Assembly: GCA_037349315.1 (NCBI GenBank)
Contig: JBAIAC010000042.1
Location: 2,170,001-2,234,000 of the forward strand
Direction of reading: 5' to 3'
Length of the DNA: 64,000 nt
DNA from: Chelydra serpentina
Lineage: Eukaryota > Chordata > Testudines > Chelydridae
Shown here: positions 10,641-21,800 of the stretch, piece by piece
How the letters are laid out: every line of letters begins with the position of its first letter
How positions within the stretch are numbered: the first letter of the stretch is position 1
Position numbers and translations under genes: made by a program
The notes under the pieces: model-generated
Databases searched by the model: none
Told to the model about the DNA's origin: nothing
The model's input: the letters and a program-made list of their open reading frames with translations, nothing else

Positions 10641-11039
10641 TGTGGGGGCGTCTCTTCCCTCACTTCCCCTTTCTGTGCCTCAGTTTCCCCAGAGTGGTTA
10701 TGAGGCTTCATCACTGAGCTGGTTCAGAGTCAAGACCCATCGGGGTGGGGTGTGCTAGGTGCTTTCTCTGTGGGTGCCCAGGCTGTGCCCCCTCTGGGTC
10801 AATACAGAGACCTCTGGTCTCCAGAGGCTGCTGGTCTGGGGCTCTGAGTTCCTGTGGATTGACGGTCTCGTGTGTGTGTGTAGCATCCCTGGGGGACGTG
10901 GAGTTCCAGGAGCAGAAATGGAGAATAGACAGGAGGGGACAAGCCAGCCCTAGTCCTGATCGAGTTGTCCTCCCTAAGGGTCATTCCTCGAATGGATGAG
11001 GTCCTGGAGAATAACATTCTTGGCTAACATAGTCTGGGA

Positions 11040-11890
11040 CCCAATGGCAGAGCTGGGCAATTCATTACCTTGAACAGTCAACCAAAAAATGGTTTCAAGT
11101 CAAGTGGAAACCAAAAGTTTTTGAAATGTTCGGTGAAGCGAAAAGTGTGTTTGGGGAGGGGGTGTGTGCGGAAATTCATTTTTGAGTTGAGTAAAACAGT
11201 TTGTTTTGATCTTGACCTTTTAAAAACTTGGTTTGGAATTAAAAAAAAAAAGAAAAAGAAAGGCACCTGTGAAACGAAAAGTCGTTTCCAACCAAAACGT
11301 TGAAACATGGAGTTTATGTTTTTTTGTTGTGGATTTGTTTCTTTTTTTAATTTGATTGTTTAAATTCTGAAACGAACCATTCAGCTAAATTGGCACCCGT
11401 TTTAGCACTTTTGAAAAGTTAAAAACAATTGTTTCGGGTGGAAACCAAACATTTTTGAAATGTTCGGTGAAGCGCAAAGCAGGAGGGAAAAACCATTTTG
11501 AGGCGAGCAAAACATTGTGTTTCAATGATGACCCTTTAAAAACCATTTTTGAATTTTATTAAAAATACAAGGAAAGAAACTTAAGAAGTGAAAAGTTGTT
11601 TCCTACCAAACAATTGAAACATTTTGATTTTTTTTTGGAAATTTGTTTTTTTGTCTTCTAAAATAAACCGTTCAGCTAAACTGACCCAAATTTTTGGGGG
11701 GTGGGGGGATTGCTTGTTTTTCTTTCAAAACAAACAATTCAGCCAAACTGACATGAATTTAGTTTCCAAAATGGAGAATTTGGCAAAACAGAGGCAAATC
11801 CACGGCACCGTAGTTTTGCCAAATCTACATTTTTTCCCCCAAAAAAGTTTCTACCGAAAAATATCCCCCAGCTCCGTCCAACAGCTCCTG
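11040..11890. repeat. AT-rich dispersed repeat with internal duplication
   Basis: The sequence from about 11,080 to 11,380 is repeated with divergence at about 11,420-11,680. Shared blocks include TTTTTGAAATGTTCGGTGAAGC and TTTAAAAAC. Similar GAAACATTT-rich text occurs at 45.3-45.7 kb. No coding frame is supported. Confidence 0.6.
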
Positions 11891-11956
11891 CGCCGTGGCC
11901 GATGGCCAACGCTACCCTGAGTCTAATGACGTCTCTCTCTGTCTTCTCTCCACCAG

Positions 11957-11979
11957 GGTGTCGGGAAAATCTGCAGATA
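11957..11979 (+). pseudogene. RNF39: 23-bp TRIM-type exon, probable part of RNF39
   Basis: Flanked by a very strong acceptor (polypyrimidine tract, then CACCAG) and donor (ATA|GTGAGTG). Its length, 23 bp, is the size of the small exon before the B30.2 exon in TRIM-family genes. Read with two bases from an upstream exon it gives V-S-G-K-S-A-D and joins in frame to the PRY exon at 12,962 as ...T-N-V-T-P-D-P. The splice signals look intact. It is listed as pseudogene because the exon that follows is frameshifted and no in-phase upstream exon was found. Confidence 0.6.
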
Positions 11980-12234
11980 GTGAGTGCCCCTTTCTTCTCC
12001 TACATGGTGTAAGTTGGCGGGCACAGGGCCTGGCACGGAGGGCACTATCACCAGCCACCATTCACCTGCCCCCAAGGTCCCGATCTATGATTTCCCCCCA
12101 GGTGTGAGCGTGACACAATCCAAGTGCACCCTCCATGGGGGGACCTCTGGCCCTAGATAATAGGGCGTGGAGCTTAATAGGGGAGGCCGAGCCACCAGCT
12201 GATGGTCCCAGGGTCAGTGATGGAGGGTGGTGAG

Positions 12235-12355
12235 ACTGGCCCAAGAAATGCCTGTGCTGCAGGGAGTGGACAGAAGCACAGTAGGGGGCTCTTTCCTCTC
12301 CCACTCAGTGCAGACCCCAATTCCCCAGTGGGGCGCTAGGGGGCGCCCTGATGCT
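12235..12355. repeat. Dispersed repeat with AGGGGGCGC motif
   Basis: Shares CTGTGCTGCAGGGAGTGG, CACAGTAGGGGGC and GCGCTAGGGGGCGC with the block at 20.14-20.31 kb. The AGGGGGCGC core is CTCF-like. It lies between the two putative 3' exons of RNF39. Confidence 0.65.
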
Positions 12356-12539
12356 GTCCGGCCAGAAAGCCGCTCTGGGTTATTAAAGCTGCTGTCCCCT
12401 CCAAGCCGGGCCACTGATACTGAATTCCAGCCGATTTCATTCCACCGCCGTAAATTCTCCCAGCTGTTGCCGTTACGTACAAGACCCTTCTGCGCGCCCT
12501 GTGCTAAATGGCGGCGCCGCTCTTAACCAGCGGCAGCGC

Positions 12540-12900
12540 CCCCACCCCCGAAGTAGCTGCATCTCAGCTCTGGGTGAGTGATCCCTGTGGAGTGTCATGG
12601 TGCAGCTACCTCCCACCCCAGAGATGGCTGCATCTCCGTGCTGGTGAACGACCCCAAAGAAGCATTTCCGTGCAGCTGCTCCCAGCCACCCACCCACCCA
12701 GGGTCGGCTGCATCTCAGCCCTGGGTGAACGATCCCTGTGCAGCATTGCCGTGGGGCTGTTCCCCAACTGCCCCACCCCAGAGATGGCTGCATCTCAGCC
12801 CTGGATGAACGATCCCTGTGTAGCGTTGCTGCGGGGCTGTTCCCCAACTGCCCCACCCCAGAGGTGGCTGCATCTCAGCGCTGGGCAAGGGTCCCTAGCA
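12540..12900. repeat. Tandem array, ~66-bp unit
   Basis: Between five and six units with CCACCCCAGAGATGGCTGCA, TCTCAGC and CTGGGTGAACGATCCCTGTG. Lone diverged copies lie at 16.49-16.72 kb. The array ends about 60 bp before the PRY exon acceptor. Confidence 0.85.
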
Positions 12901-12961
12901 TAGCAAGCCTATAGGTCTCTTTGGGGTGATTATCATCCATACCCTCCCTCTCTCTCTGCAG

Positions 12962-13140
12962 CTAACGTGACGCCGGACCCTCCCCAAACCGTCCACTCTG
13001 ACCTGAGCCTCTCGGACAATATCAGGACCGTCCACCTGGGCCTTGGAGAGCAGCCCTGGCTCCCGGACAACCCGAGAGATTCACTGGGCTCCCGGACCAT
13101 GCCCAGGGTGTCTCCTCCAGCCACATGCCGCAGAGCTAGG
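12962..13140 (+). pseudogene. RNF39: Decayed PRY/B30.2 exon of RNF39 or a TRIM relative
   Basis: Preceded by an excellent acceptor (CCCTCCCTCTCTCTCTGCAG). In phase with the 23-bp exon it reads NVTPDPPQTVHSDLSLSD and then HLGLGEQPWLPDNP, the start of a PRY domain (consensus V-T-L-D-P ... LPDNPERF). Immediately after D-N-P the frame breaks: the expected PERF is present but one frame over (CCCGAGAGATTC), implying loss of a base near 13,073. In that second frame a TAG stop follows at 13,137. The conserved W-E-V-E block and the SPRY half are not visible. The domain is broken unless this is a sequencing error; no function is claimed. Confidence 0.6.
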
Positions 13141-13299
13141 GTGCGGCACACACAGTGGCCCCCCGCGGATAGGCCTCAGCCCCGCGCCTGCAGGGGCACC
13201 CCTCTGGGGGACTGGGACAAGCTGAATGTCGGTGGACCAGCCCTGGGGACAGATGCAGAAATGTCTCCCCCTAAGAACAGAAGTGGCCCATCTTACGGA

Positions 13300-13600
13300 G
13301 CACAGCTGGGAGGAACAGTCTGGGGCTATTGGAGCCGGCGCCCCCTAGAGGGGAAAGGCCCCATATCCCATTCCTCCCCGAATCAGCTGGTCTCCCTGTT
13401 CTGGGCCAGATCGGATCCTGGGACAAGATTAGAGCCAGTTCCCCATAGAGGGAAAACGTTCCATGTCCCATTCCCTGCCTCCCTGAGCCAGCTAGCCCCC
13501 CCAGCCCTAGGCCAGATCAGAGCCGGCGCCCCCTAGAGGGGAAAGGCCCTGTATCCTAGTCCCCGAACCAGCCAATCTCCCACAGCTTGGGGCCAGATGA
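13300..13600. repeat. Antisense copies of the 87-bp repeat
   Basis: Three diverged units with GCCGGCGCCCCCTAGAGGGG, AAAGGCCCCATATCCCATTC and CTGGGCCAGATC, reverse complement of the 0-0.42 kb family. It directly follows the broken PRY exon, so any SPRY coding sequence ended or was replaced here. Confidence 0.75.
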
Positions 13601-15030
13601 GGTCGGCCTGTATCCCGTTCCCCTACCCCCGTGAGTATTTTCATGCCATCTGCTCTCTCATCTCACCAGAGTTTTCCCTGCCGCTCTCCGCCGCAGCTGT
13701 GTTGTATTCTTGTGTGGCTGCCCCTGGATTTTGTTTTGCTAACTTTGTATTTAGTCCAGTCTATTGTGATCATTGTTTTTTTTTTTTTAGCACAAGGGAA
13801 AAAAATAAACTACTCCGGGAAACATGGGCCCGCCAGTCCTTCGCTCTTCGGGTTTGTTTTTTTGAAGACCGTGGTGTGCCCCTGAAACCCCTCTATGCCA
13901 GCGGGCAAGAGAATTTCCCATGCCTGGCATGTGCCATCTGGCTCACCCAAGCCTGTCATGGGACGCGTTAAATGAAAACGCTGCTGAAAATCTGTCCCGA
14001 CTGTCGGTAGCAAGGCAGAGCTCACAAACAGATTGCTGCCAGCCAACGCCCACAAACTCACCTCTCTCTGCCGTCAGCCAACACAATGAGCGCTCCATTT
14101 ACATACAAAGGCCACAGGGAGAGGTGGCACTGGAGAATGGACTGGGCGGGAGGTATCCTGACTAGGGGCCGACAATGAACTTTGGGGGATATTAGGGGAT
14201 GCCCTTTACCATGCACCTAGGAAATAACTGAGCAGTGTGATTAGTCACGAAAACACAGGATGACCCTGAAACTTGGGCAAATGCCCTTTGGGACAAGGGA
14301 AACGTGATTGGTCGGGTACGTTTAGTCCCTGGACAGCATGTTATGATTTTGTTTAATATGTAGCCGGACAGATCCATTCGCTGTACTCGCTGGCTCTTGG
14401 ATCTCACACGACTGGCTGGTCTCACTATCAACATCCCTCAGTGCCGCGGTGCGGAGTCGAATCAGCCAAGTCGGCGCGTCCGCCGACCCCAGACGGAGAC
14501 AGCAGGCCGGGGATTGCTGTAAACGGTCCGCGGGTAAGGGCTGCACGCTGCAGGGGAACGTGGCAACGGACATGGAGGGGTCAAGTGCCCCCGCAGATTG
14601 GCCTGCTGGGGGTGAGGAGGGAGAGGGGCTCCGTCATTCTAGCCCTGCACCTTCCCCCCGGCATGTTCAGCTGCTCTCTCTGGCAGCCTGGCGGGGAACG
14701 GGACGGAGCCGCTTCTGCCTGAGAGAGCCTGCCTGGGAGGCAGCGATGGCCCATTCCCTGCCCTGGCTGGGCTGCTGGGGACAGGCTGTCAGTGGGGACA
14801 CCAGACGGCCAGCTAAACTCCTCACGTGGTGGGAGGTTCACAGGCCTTGATCCCTCCCGCGATCAGCTTTCGCTGAGGCCCAGCACCTCAGCAGCGTTCA
14901 GGCCCCTAACGCTCATTGGTTTCAGTGGGAGAGAGACGCCCAAACCCCTTGAGGCTCTGAGCCTACGTAGTTACAGTCCGGGGTGAGGCACTAGAGAGAG
15001 AGCCAACTGAGGCGGAGAGGAAATGACCAA
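13601..15030. other. No gene recognised; one AATAAA at 13,804
   Basis: A T13 tract at 13,778 followed by AATAAA (13,804-13,809) could be the old 3' end of RNF39, but no cDNA-like sequence supports it. Open frames of 80-130 codons at 14.3-14.85 kb show no motif. 14.9-15.03 kb carries low-copy repeat text. Confidence 0.4.
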
Positions 15031-15290
15031 CAGTAAATGGAACCCAGGCATCCTGGCCCCCAGCCCTCCCCCCTGCTCTAACCCACTAGCCCCACTCCCT
15101 TCCCAGAGCCAGGAATAGAAACCAGGCGTCCAGGCTCCCAGCCCCCCCTGCTCTAACCCACTAGCCCCACTCCCCTCCCAGAGCCAGGAATAGAAACCAG
15201 GCGTCCGGGCTCCCAGCCCCCCCCCTGCTCTAACCCACTAGACCCCACTCCCCTCCCCAAGGAGAGAACCCAGGAGTCCTGCCTCTCTCT
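15030..15290 (-). repeat. tRNA-Glu-like elements, antisense
   Basis: Four units with GCTCTAACCCACTAGCCCCA, CTCCCTTCCCAGAGCCAG and AGGAATAGAAACCAGGCGTC. Same family as 8.4-8.7 kb. 15.3-16.05 kb to the right shows no gene; an A-box/B-box pair is absent there. Confidence 0.75.
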
Positions 15291-16069
15291 GACCTCCCCA
15301 ACCGCTCGGCAAATCAAACTCTCAGAGAAGAATTGCTCCATAAAAGGCAACTCTTTGCTGCACGCACAGAATCCCATCCCTGGGGGCCGGCTCATGCCAG
15401 GACCATGACAGTTTTCCTCTTCCAGGCTGTTTTTCCTGGGAGTTCCCATCAGCCTGGCTGCGGGCAGCCTCCCCTGGCTTGTTCCCATTAACGCAGCCCA
15501 GGAGCTGAGGTGAGAGGGGCTGGGACCAAGCCAGGCCTGGGGCAGGGCTTCAGCTGGTGTTGGCCCCGCCGGGTCCCAGGCGCGGAACCACCATCCAGGA
15601 GCCTCTGCTGCTCCGGGAGGAAAGCGGCCGCTCGTTCGCACGCCCGAGCCGCTGACCCCGCTCCAAGCAGCTGGCGTATGGGGCTGGCACTAGAGGGCGA
15701 CAAAGCCGAGGTGGAGGCGAGCTACCCCTGCCCCAGGGCATTGTGCCCTCCTGCCTCTGTTATCTCCTTCTGCCCCAAGGCTGGACACACCGGCTCTCGG
15801 GGGGAGGTGGGCACCTGGCCCAGACACAGCGTACCAGCATCTTCCTCTTTGCGCCTTTCCACTTCCCAAGCAAGGAGTCAGATCCCAGGAGCACGGTGGC
15901 CCCAGGTGGGGGCCCAGCAGGGTCTCGCTCAGCTGCCCACCCGCCCCACAGAGGGAAATGCCATGGGGATGGAGTGGAGGCCCACGGGCCCTGGTCTTTC
16001 TGGGATCGCCGGCGGGTTGGGTCCGGCCGACCCTGTGCGCCGGCTGAGATTCAGCAGCAGGCTCTGGTA

Positions 16070-16260
16070 GGAAAGAGAACCCAGGAGTCCTGACACCCAG
16101 CCCACTCTGCTCTAACCCACTAGACACCCCCCCACCCCCATGTGGGGCTAAAACGAAGGAGTCCTGACATGCAGCCTCCCCGCTCTAACCCACTAGACCC
16201 CACTCCCCTCCTGGAGCGGAGGATAGAACCCAGGAGTCCTGCCTCCCAGCCCCCCCCCAA
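16070..16260 (-). repeat. tRNA-Glu-like elements, antisense
   Basis: Three units containing GAGAACCCAGGAGTCCTGAC or GATAGAACCCAGGAGTCCTG and CTCTAACCCACTAGACCCCA. Confidence 0.75.
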
Positions 16261-16489
16261 AGAAAGAGCTGATGGAAACACTCCTGTTCAGCACTGCCCC
16301 CAAACCCCCACTCTGCCAGGAGGGGGCGCTGCTCTGCTTCAGGCTGTAGTTATTTAATGAAGCAAAACCACGGCCCTTAGCGCCTGTGATGAGTCCCACG
16401 GCTGTTGCTCACCCACCAGGGCCTTGGCCCACTATCCGCTCAGGCCATGGCATCTGTCTCTCTGAAGAGTCCTCGCTGTTGCAACGAGG

Positions 16490-16720
16490 CTGTGTGAGCC
16501 CACTGCTGTGCCCCACCCCAGAGGCAGCTGCCTTTCACGGCAGGGTGAGCAATTCCTCTTGTGTACTGCTGCCTGGTTGTCACCCACCTGCCATCCCCCA
16601 CCCCCACCCCCGAGGTGGCCGCATTTCTACATTGGCCATCGACCCCATCACAGTGTTGCCAATACAGAACGGCTTTGCTCCACTCGAGAGGTGGCTGCAT
16701 TTCCACTGCAGATGTATGAT
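16490..16720. repeat. Diverged copies of the ~66-bp unit of 12.5 kb
   Basis: Three diverged units with CCACCCCAGAGGCAGCTGCC, CCCCGAGGTGGCCGCATTTC and GAGAGGTGGCTGCATTTCCA. Confidence 0.65.
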
Positions 16721-16949
16721 CTGCTGGAGGGTTTTGGATTGAGAATAGAGGAATATTAGCCGTGACATCCTGCCTTTAGGGGACACCGTGTCTAATTATC
16801 AGAGCTAGCAGAAAGTTCAGGTAGAGGTAGTCCTGAACACAGATGCTCACCAGGGAAAGAAGAGATACAGAGAAGGGAGGGTTAAGTGAGGCATTTACAA
16901 GTTCAAAAAGGGCTAAATGAAAACATATTGCTCTTACTCCAAGACACAC

Positions 16950-17100
16950 TCCCCTCCTAGAACTGGGTAAAGAACCCAGGAGTTCTAGCTCCCAGCCCAC
17001 CCACCCCCTCTAACCACTAGACCTCACTCCCCTCCGAGAACTTAGGAAAGAACCCAGAAGTCCTAGATCCCACCCTCCATGCTCTAACCACAAGACCTTA
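16950..17100 (-). repeat. Two tRNA-Glu-like elements, antisense
   Basis: Units with AAGAACCCAGGAGTTCTAGC and CTCTAACCACTAGACCTCAC, more diverged than other clusters. Confidence 0.65.
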
Positions 17101-17934
17101 CTACTGGCTCTGGGAGAGTATACCCAGAGTCACTGCACACGTGACAGCAGCATCTAAGAAAAGGAAATACCACATCTGACACACAGTAGATCTGCGTAAC
17201 TCATTGCTGTAGGATTGTTTCACTGGGACAAGGTTTATTGAAGGTAAACCACAGAGCATGGGTATGTGGAAATCAAGCATCAAGTTCATGCCCGTTATGA
17301 GGTCTACAGAAAGCTTTTGAGGTGAGGGATTTATGGGGGGAGGAAGGGAGAGAACAGGTGATAATTTTTCTTATTTAGAAAACAACAGGATCTCCACATC
17401 TTGTCTTCCCGGTTTTGCCGGAGGTTACCTCGAAGGAACCAGGAGGCAGCTCAGGAGAGGTTGTAAGGGAAGGGGATTTAGAAACAGGGACTCTTTCACA
17501 AAGACAGTTTTTCTCCCAGCGGTTTTGGGGGTGTTTGAGATAAATGCGAAGAAAGAGCGTTCAACTGAACACAAATCAATGGAGTGCGTTTGTCTTCCGG
17601 GGTATCCGCAACGCTGTAAACACACCGGTTCTCTAGTCACCCAGAGCGACTTCCAGGACACACGACCCCTAGATTTCTAGGGTTAAAATGAAATCAAGCA
17701 GGAGAAAAAAAAACACCTTTTCTGGGTAAAATCCGACAAGCCTCCTTTATACATCAGGAAGAAGCATGGAAGGAAACAAGGCCACAGCCAAAGATTGTTT
17801 GTCCTCTTACCAGGACACTGTAAACATTTTATGATCAACACCGTTTGCAGCTATGGAAGGGAAAACGAGTGATTAAAGCTTCTATTTCAGGGCCTTGGCA
17901 GAGCTGTGTGTGAGATGAGGGGGAGGGAGAGTAG
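17101..17934. other. No gene recognised
   Basis: AT/GC-balanced sequence with an A-run near 17,706-17,713. Frames of 60-115 codons lack motifs. It may hold an old retroelement, but I cannot identify one. Confidence 0.35.
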
Positions 17935-18650
17935 TAGGTGAGGACTGAGGGGCACTGGCAGAGTTGTGGGGAGGGAGAAGCCAAGGGCTGGGCTAGCAGG
18001 GGGCTGCAGGTCGGGCGTGAGGGGCACCGGCAGGGCTGGGTGGGAGGGGCTGGGCTGGCTGGGGGCTGCAGGCCAGGAGTGAGGTGCACCGGCAGAGCTG
18101 GGGGGGGGGGGGGGGGAGGGGAGCAGGGCAGGGAGGGGCTGGGCTGTCTGCGGTTCGGGAGTGAGGGGCACCGGCAGAGCTGGGGGCGGGGTGGGGAGGG
18201 GATGGCAGGGGGCTGTGGTTCGGGAGTGAGGGGCACTGGCAGAGCTGGGGGGGGGGGCAGGGCAGGGGGGGGCTGGGCTGGCTGCGGTTCGGGAGTAAGG
18301 GGCACCGGCAGAGCTGGGGGGGCGGTGGGGGGGTGGGGAGGGGATGGCAGGGGGCTGCGGTTCGGGAGTGAGGGGCACCGGCAGAGCTGGGGGGGTAGTG
18401 GGGGGGTGGTGAGGGGATGGCAGGGGGCTGTGGTTCGGGAGTGAGGGGCACCGGCAGAGCTGGGAGGGTGGTGGGGGGGTGGGGAGGGGATGGCAGGGGG
18501 CTGCGGTTCGGGAGTGAGGGGCACCGGCAGAGCTGGGGTGGGGGGGGTGGGGAGGGGATGGCAGGGGGCTGCGGTTCGGGAGTGAGGGGGGGCACTGGCA
18601 GAGATGGGGGGAGAAGCCCAGGGCTGGGCTAGCAGGGACACCGGCAGAGC
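17935..18650 (+). repeat. 62- to 75-bp G-rich minisatellite, ~10 copies
   Basis: Units contain GTGAGGGGCACCGGCAGAGC, then a variable G-run (up to 16 G near 18,101), then GATGGCAGGGGGCTGCGGTT. Unit length differs only by the G-run. The opposite strand gives the same text, exact at 62 bp, at 29.93-30.31 kb. The array stops about 65 bp beyond the PPP1R11 polyadenylation signal. Long proline/serine-rich frames on the - strand are by-products. Confidence 0.93.
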
Positions 18651-18713
18651 TGCCCCCCGTCCCTCCCCCGGAAAGCAGCAGGCTGCGGCCGCTCGTGGTC
18701 ACTGACACAGACG

Positions 18714-18719
18714 TTTAAT
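18714..18719 (-). terminator. PPP1R11: PPP1R11 polyadenylation signal (ATTAAA)
   Basis: In - sense ATTAAA lies 160 bp after the PPP1R11 stop codon and before a GT-rich downstream stretch. This gives a 3' UTR of about 180 bp. It is the only canonical or near-canonical signal between the stop and the minisatellite. Confidence 0.65.
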
Positions 18720-18878
18720 GGAGAAGCACAGAGACGCAGCCGGCTCGTCGCTTGGTACATTCCACGCTGGGGCACTGGGTGGGATGGACGGACGGACCAC
18801 AGCAGCTCGCCGGCCGCGAGGCTCCCGGAGAGACGGATGCGCCCGCGTCCCCGGGTCAGTCCGCCGGGGTGGCGGGGC

Positions 18879-21800
18879 TCAGTGCTGCATGGCCGCAGAG
18901 TGGTCCTGGCCCGACGGCTCGGCCTTGCGGGGGCTGCCCCGGCCCCCCCCGGAGCTGCCGCCCCCCCGGCCCCCGTGCTCCCCCTTCCTGTGGCCCCGGA
19001 TGCAGTGGGCGTTGCCGCAGCCCTCGTCCTCCTCGTCCTCGCTCTCTGTGGAGCTCTCGCCGAAGGCCCGCGGCTTCTCGTAGATGCAGCAGCCTGGGCG
19101 GGGCGGTTACATGGAGATGGGGGGGGGGGGTGATAGGGGGACGGGAGGTTAGAGGGGATGTGGGGGGGGGGGGGCACAGGGGAAGAATAAGGGGATGGGA
19201 GAGCGAGGGGAGTGATGCCGGGGCAGGAAAGCGGGGGGTGGAGAGACAGGAGTCAGAAGCCCCCCCAGCTGTCAGCCTGCACTGAGCCCTGTGGCCCGGC
19301 TGGGCGGGGGAGGGATGGGGACCAGCCCAGGCTGTCAGTGTCTCCCCCATTCTCCTGGGGCTCTCAGAGCTGAGGCTGAGAGACCTGGGGGTCCTTTACC
19401 GATCTCTCCCACGCCTTCCCGTTAAGCCCCAGGTGGCCACGTCCCTCTGCAAAACAGCAGCCCCGTTCCTCGGGGAGGGGAAGTTGTCACCCCGTTTGAG
19501 GAGCCGCTGACGGAGTAACTCTGGCCTTTTGGGGGGCCGGAAATCAACCAGAATGGGGCCCGGGGCCTTTCTCTTCCCATGGAGCCCCAGGGCGGGGGAC
19601 TGGCTGGTTGGGGGGGTGAGGAGTGGGACACGGGGCCTTTCCCCTCCAGGGGGCGCTGGCTCCGATCCAGTCCCAGGGCGGGGGACTGGCTGGCTCAGGG
19701 GGTGGGATCCAGCAGCAATGCTGAGGCAAAGGTTTGTGTGGCGCATGTGGAAGCAGCAAGGGGAGGGATGGAGAACCCAGGAATCCTGACTCCCAGCCTC
19801 CCCCGCTTGAACCACTAGCCCTCACTGCCCTCCCCATTCTGAATGATGTGGCTAAAGGCTCTGTACCTGGATGGGGGGAGTCTCGGAAGGGGAGAGCGGC
19901 GGCTACTCACATTTGGACGACCTACGGCCCAAGTGCTCGTTGTCCACCGTGTCGCTCGACCACTCCACCTTCTTATCCGGCTTTCGCTTCCTCAGCTTGA
20001 TGGTCAGGCTGCGGTTCTCCTGCCGGGGGGGGGGGACGGGGCGCGGGGTGGAGAGAGAGAGGGGGATCAGACCACAGCCGGTCACAGATGACCCACGGAG
20101 AAAGACCTTGGATGGCTTGGCTGGATTAGTACGGAGAGCCCTGGGACGGCAGGGGGCGCCGTGCGGAAGGGAGCGAGGTGGGGAGCTCAGTAGGGGGCGC
20201 TCTGCCCTGGCAGGCAGGGCTGGCCCCAGTGCAGCGCTAGGGGGCGCTGTGCTGCAGGGAGTGGGACAGAGGCTCAGTAGGGGGCGCTCTTCTATGACAG
20301 TCAGGCAAACCCTCTCAGAAAGCCCCTGGGAGCCCGGCTGCTGCCCGGCTCAACAGCGTGTCCCTTTCACCACCGCCTTGGGGACCACACAAGACTTCCT
20401 GGGGACCACACTCTGTGGTCGCCATGGCTCCCACGCCCTGCGGTCACCATGGCTACCGTGTCCTGTTCCGGCTGTGGCGGTCACTAGGGTTACCATGTTC
20501 CGTGGCTGCCAGGACAGACGTGCCCCATGTCCCTCGCCCTGTGCTAACTGATGGGCACCACAAATGCCACGCCCTGTTGTCGCTGCCATAGCGACAACAC
20601 ACAGTTGTCGCTGTGACGCCACCACAAATGTTGCCATGGGTACCACACCCCATTCCTACTGGGATGGTTGCCCCGCTCCCACTTCCTGCAGTCGCCATAA
20701 CGATGGCCATGTCACTGTGGATACCACGCCCTCCTGTCGCCGGGATGGTTGCCGTGGCAACCACCGACCCCCTCCTTTCACAGCAATGGTTGCTGTGACT
20801 CCCACACCCTGCAGTTACCGTGGCTTCCCTGGCATCACAGTCGCTGTGACAACCAATGCCATGGCGCCCACGATCGTACAGAGCTCATGGAAGCGCCCAG
20901 CGGGGGCACATGCAGGTGGGGACGGGGGGCCAGTTTGGGGGATTCAATGAATTTTTTAACTAACGCTCCCCACTGCTACTTAACACCAGGCATCTAAAAG
21001 AGAGAACCAGGGCTGTTTAATCAAAATCGGATTTGATTTTAACGGTGAAAATCCAAGCCACCTGAAAAAGAATGGTTTCCCCTCAAATCGTCATTTCCCC
21101 TCCACGATCTCCGCCACCCCACCCGCGATCCTACAGACTTGCAAAGTCTCCAAGCCCAAATCCCCATGATTTTATATTAATTCTCCCCATGTTTCTGCAA
21201 TTTTATATTTAACCCCCCCAACAAAATACAAAAACCCCATATCCCTCTGATTCTACATTTTAAAAAACCCTCAAATTAAAAAAATTCCCCATGATTTTAA
21301 CCCCCCAAAATAAACCCCCATATCCCTGTGATTTTATATTAAATCCCCAAAACTAAAAAAAAAAGCAAGTCACTAATCCCCATAATTGTATACTAAGCAC
21401 TCCCACATTTAAATAAAATCTACACATCCTGGTGATTGTGTTAACCCCCCCCACCCCGATTTATAAAACCTCTAAATCCCCATGATTTTCTATTGGCCCC
21501 ACGAATTTTTAATTTCTCAAATTCCTGTGATTTTACAATCATCTCCCTCCCCAAAATTAAAACAGACGGACAGACAGGCAACCCCCGCTTTTCAAACCTT
21601 TGGGATTTTACTTTATTTTTTGTTTTAAAACCCAATCCCCGAGTCTTTTATGTTACCCCGTCCCATTTACAAAAACCACAAACCCTGATTTAATACTTGG
21701 GATTATTTATTAAATCCTTCCCCAACAATTTACAACCCCCCCCAAATCCCTGAGATTTTATATTAAACCCTAAATTACAAAACAAAAAACAAAACCAAAC

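Noticed and set aside
10745..10999. Possible RNF39 middle exon (frame with G-D-V-E-F-Q-E-Q-K-W-R)
   Set aside because: Weak resemblance to the TRIM/RNF39 linker, but no GT donor of the required phase follows and the acceptor tract is TG-rich.
17835..18708. Pro/Ser/His-rich frames of ~270 codons on the - strand
   Set aside because: By-products of the 62-bp minisatellite downstream of PPP1R11.
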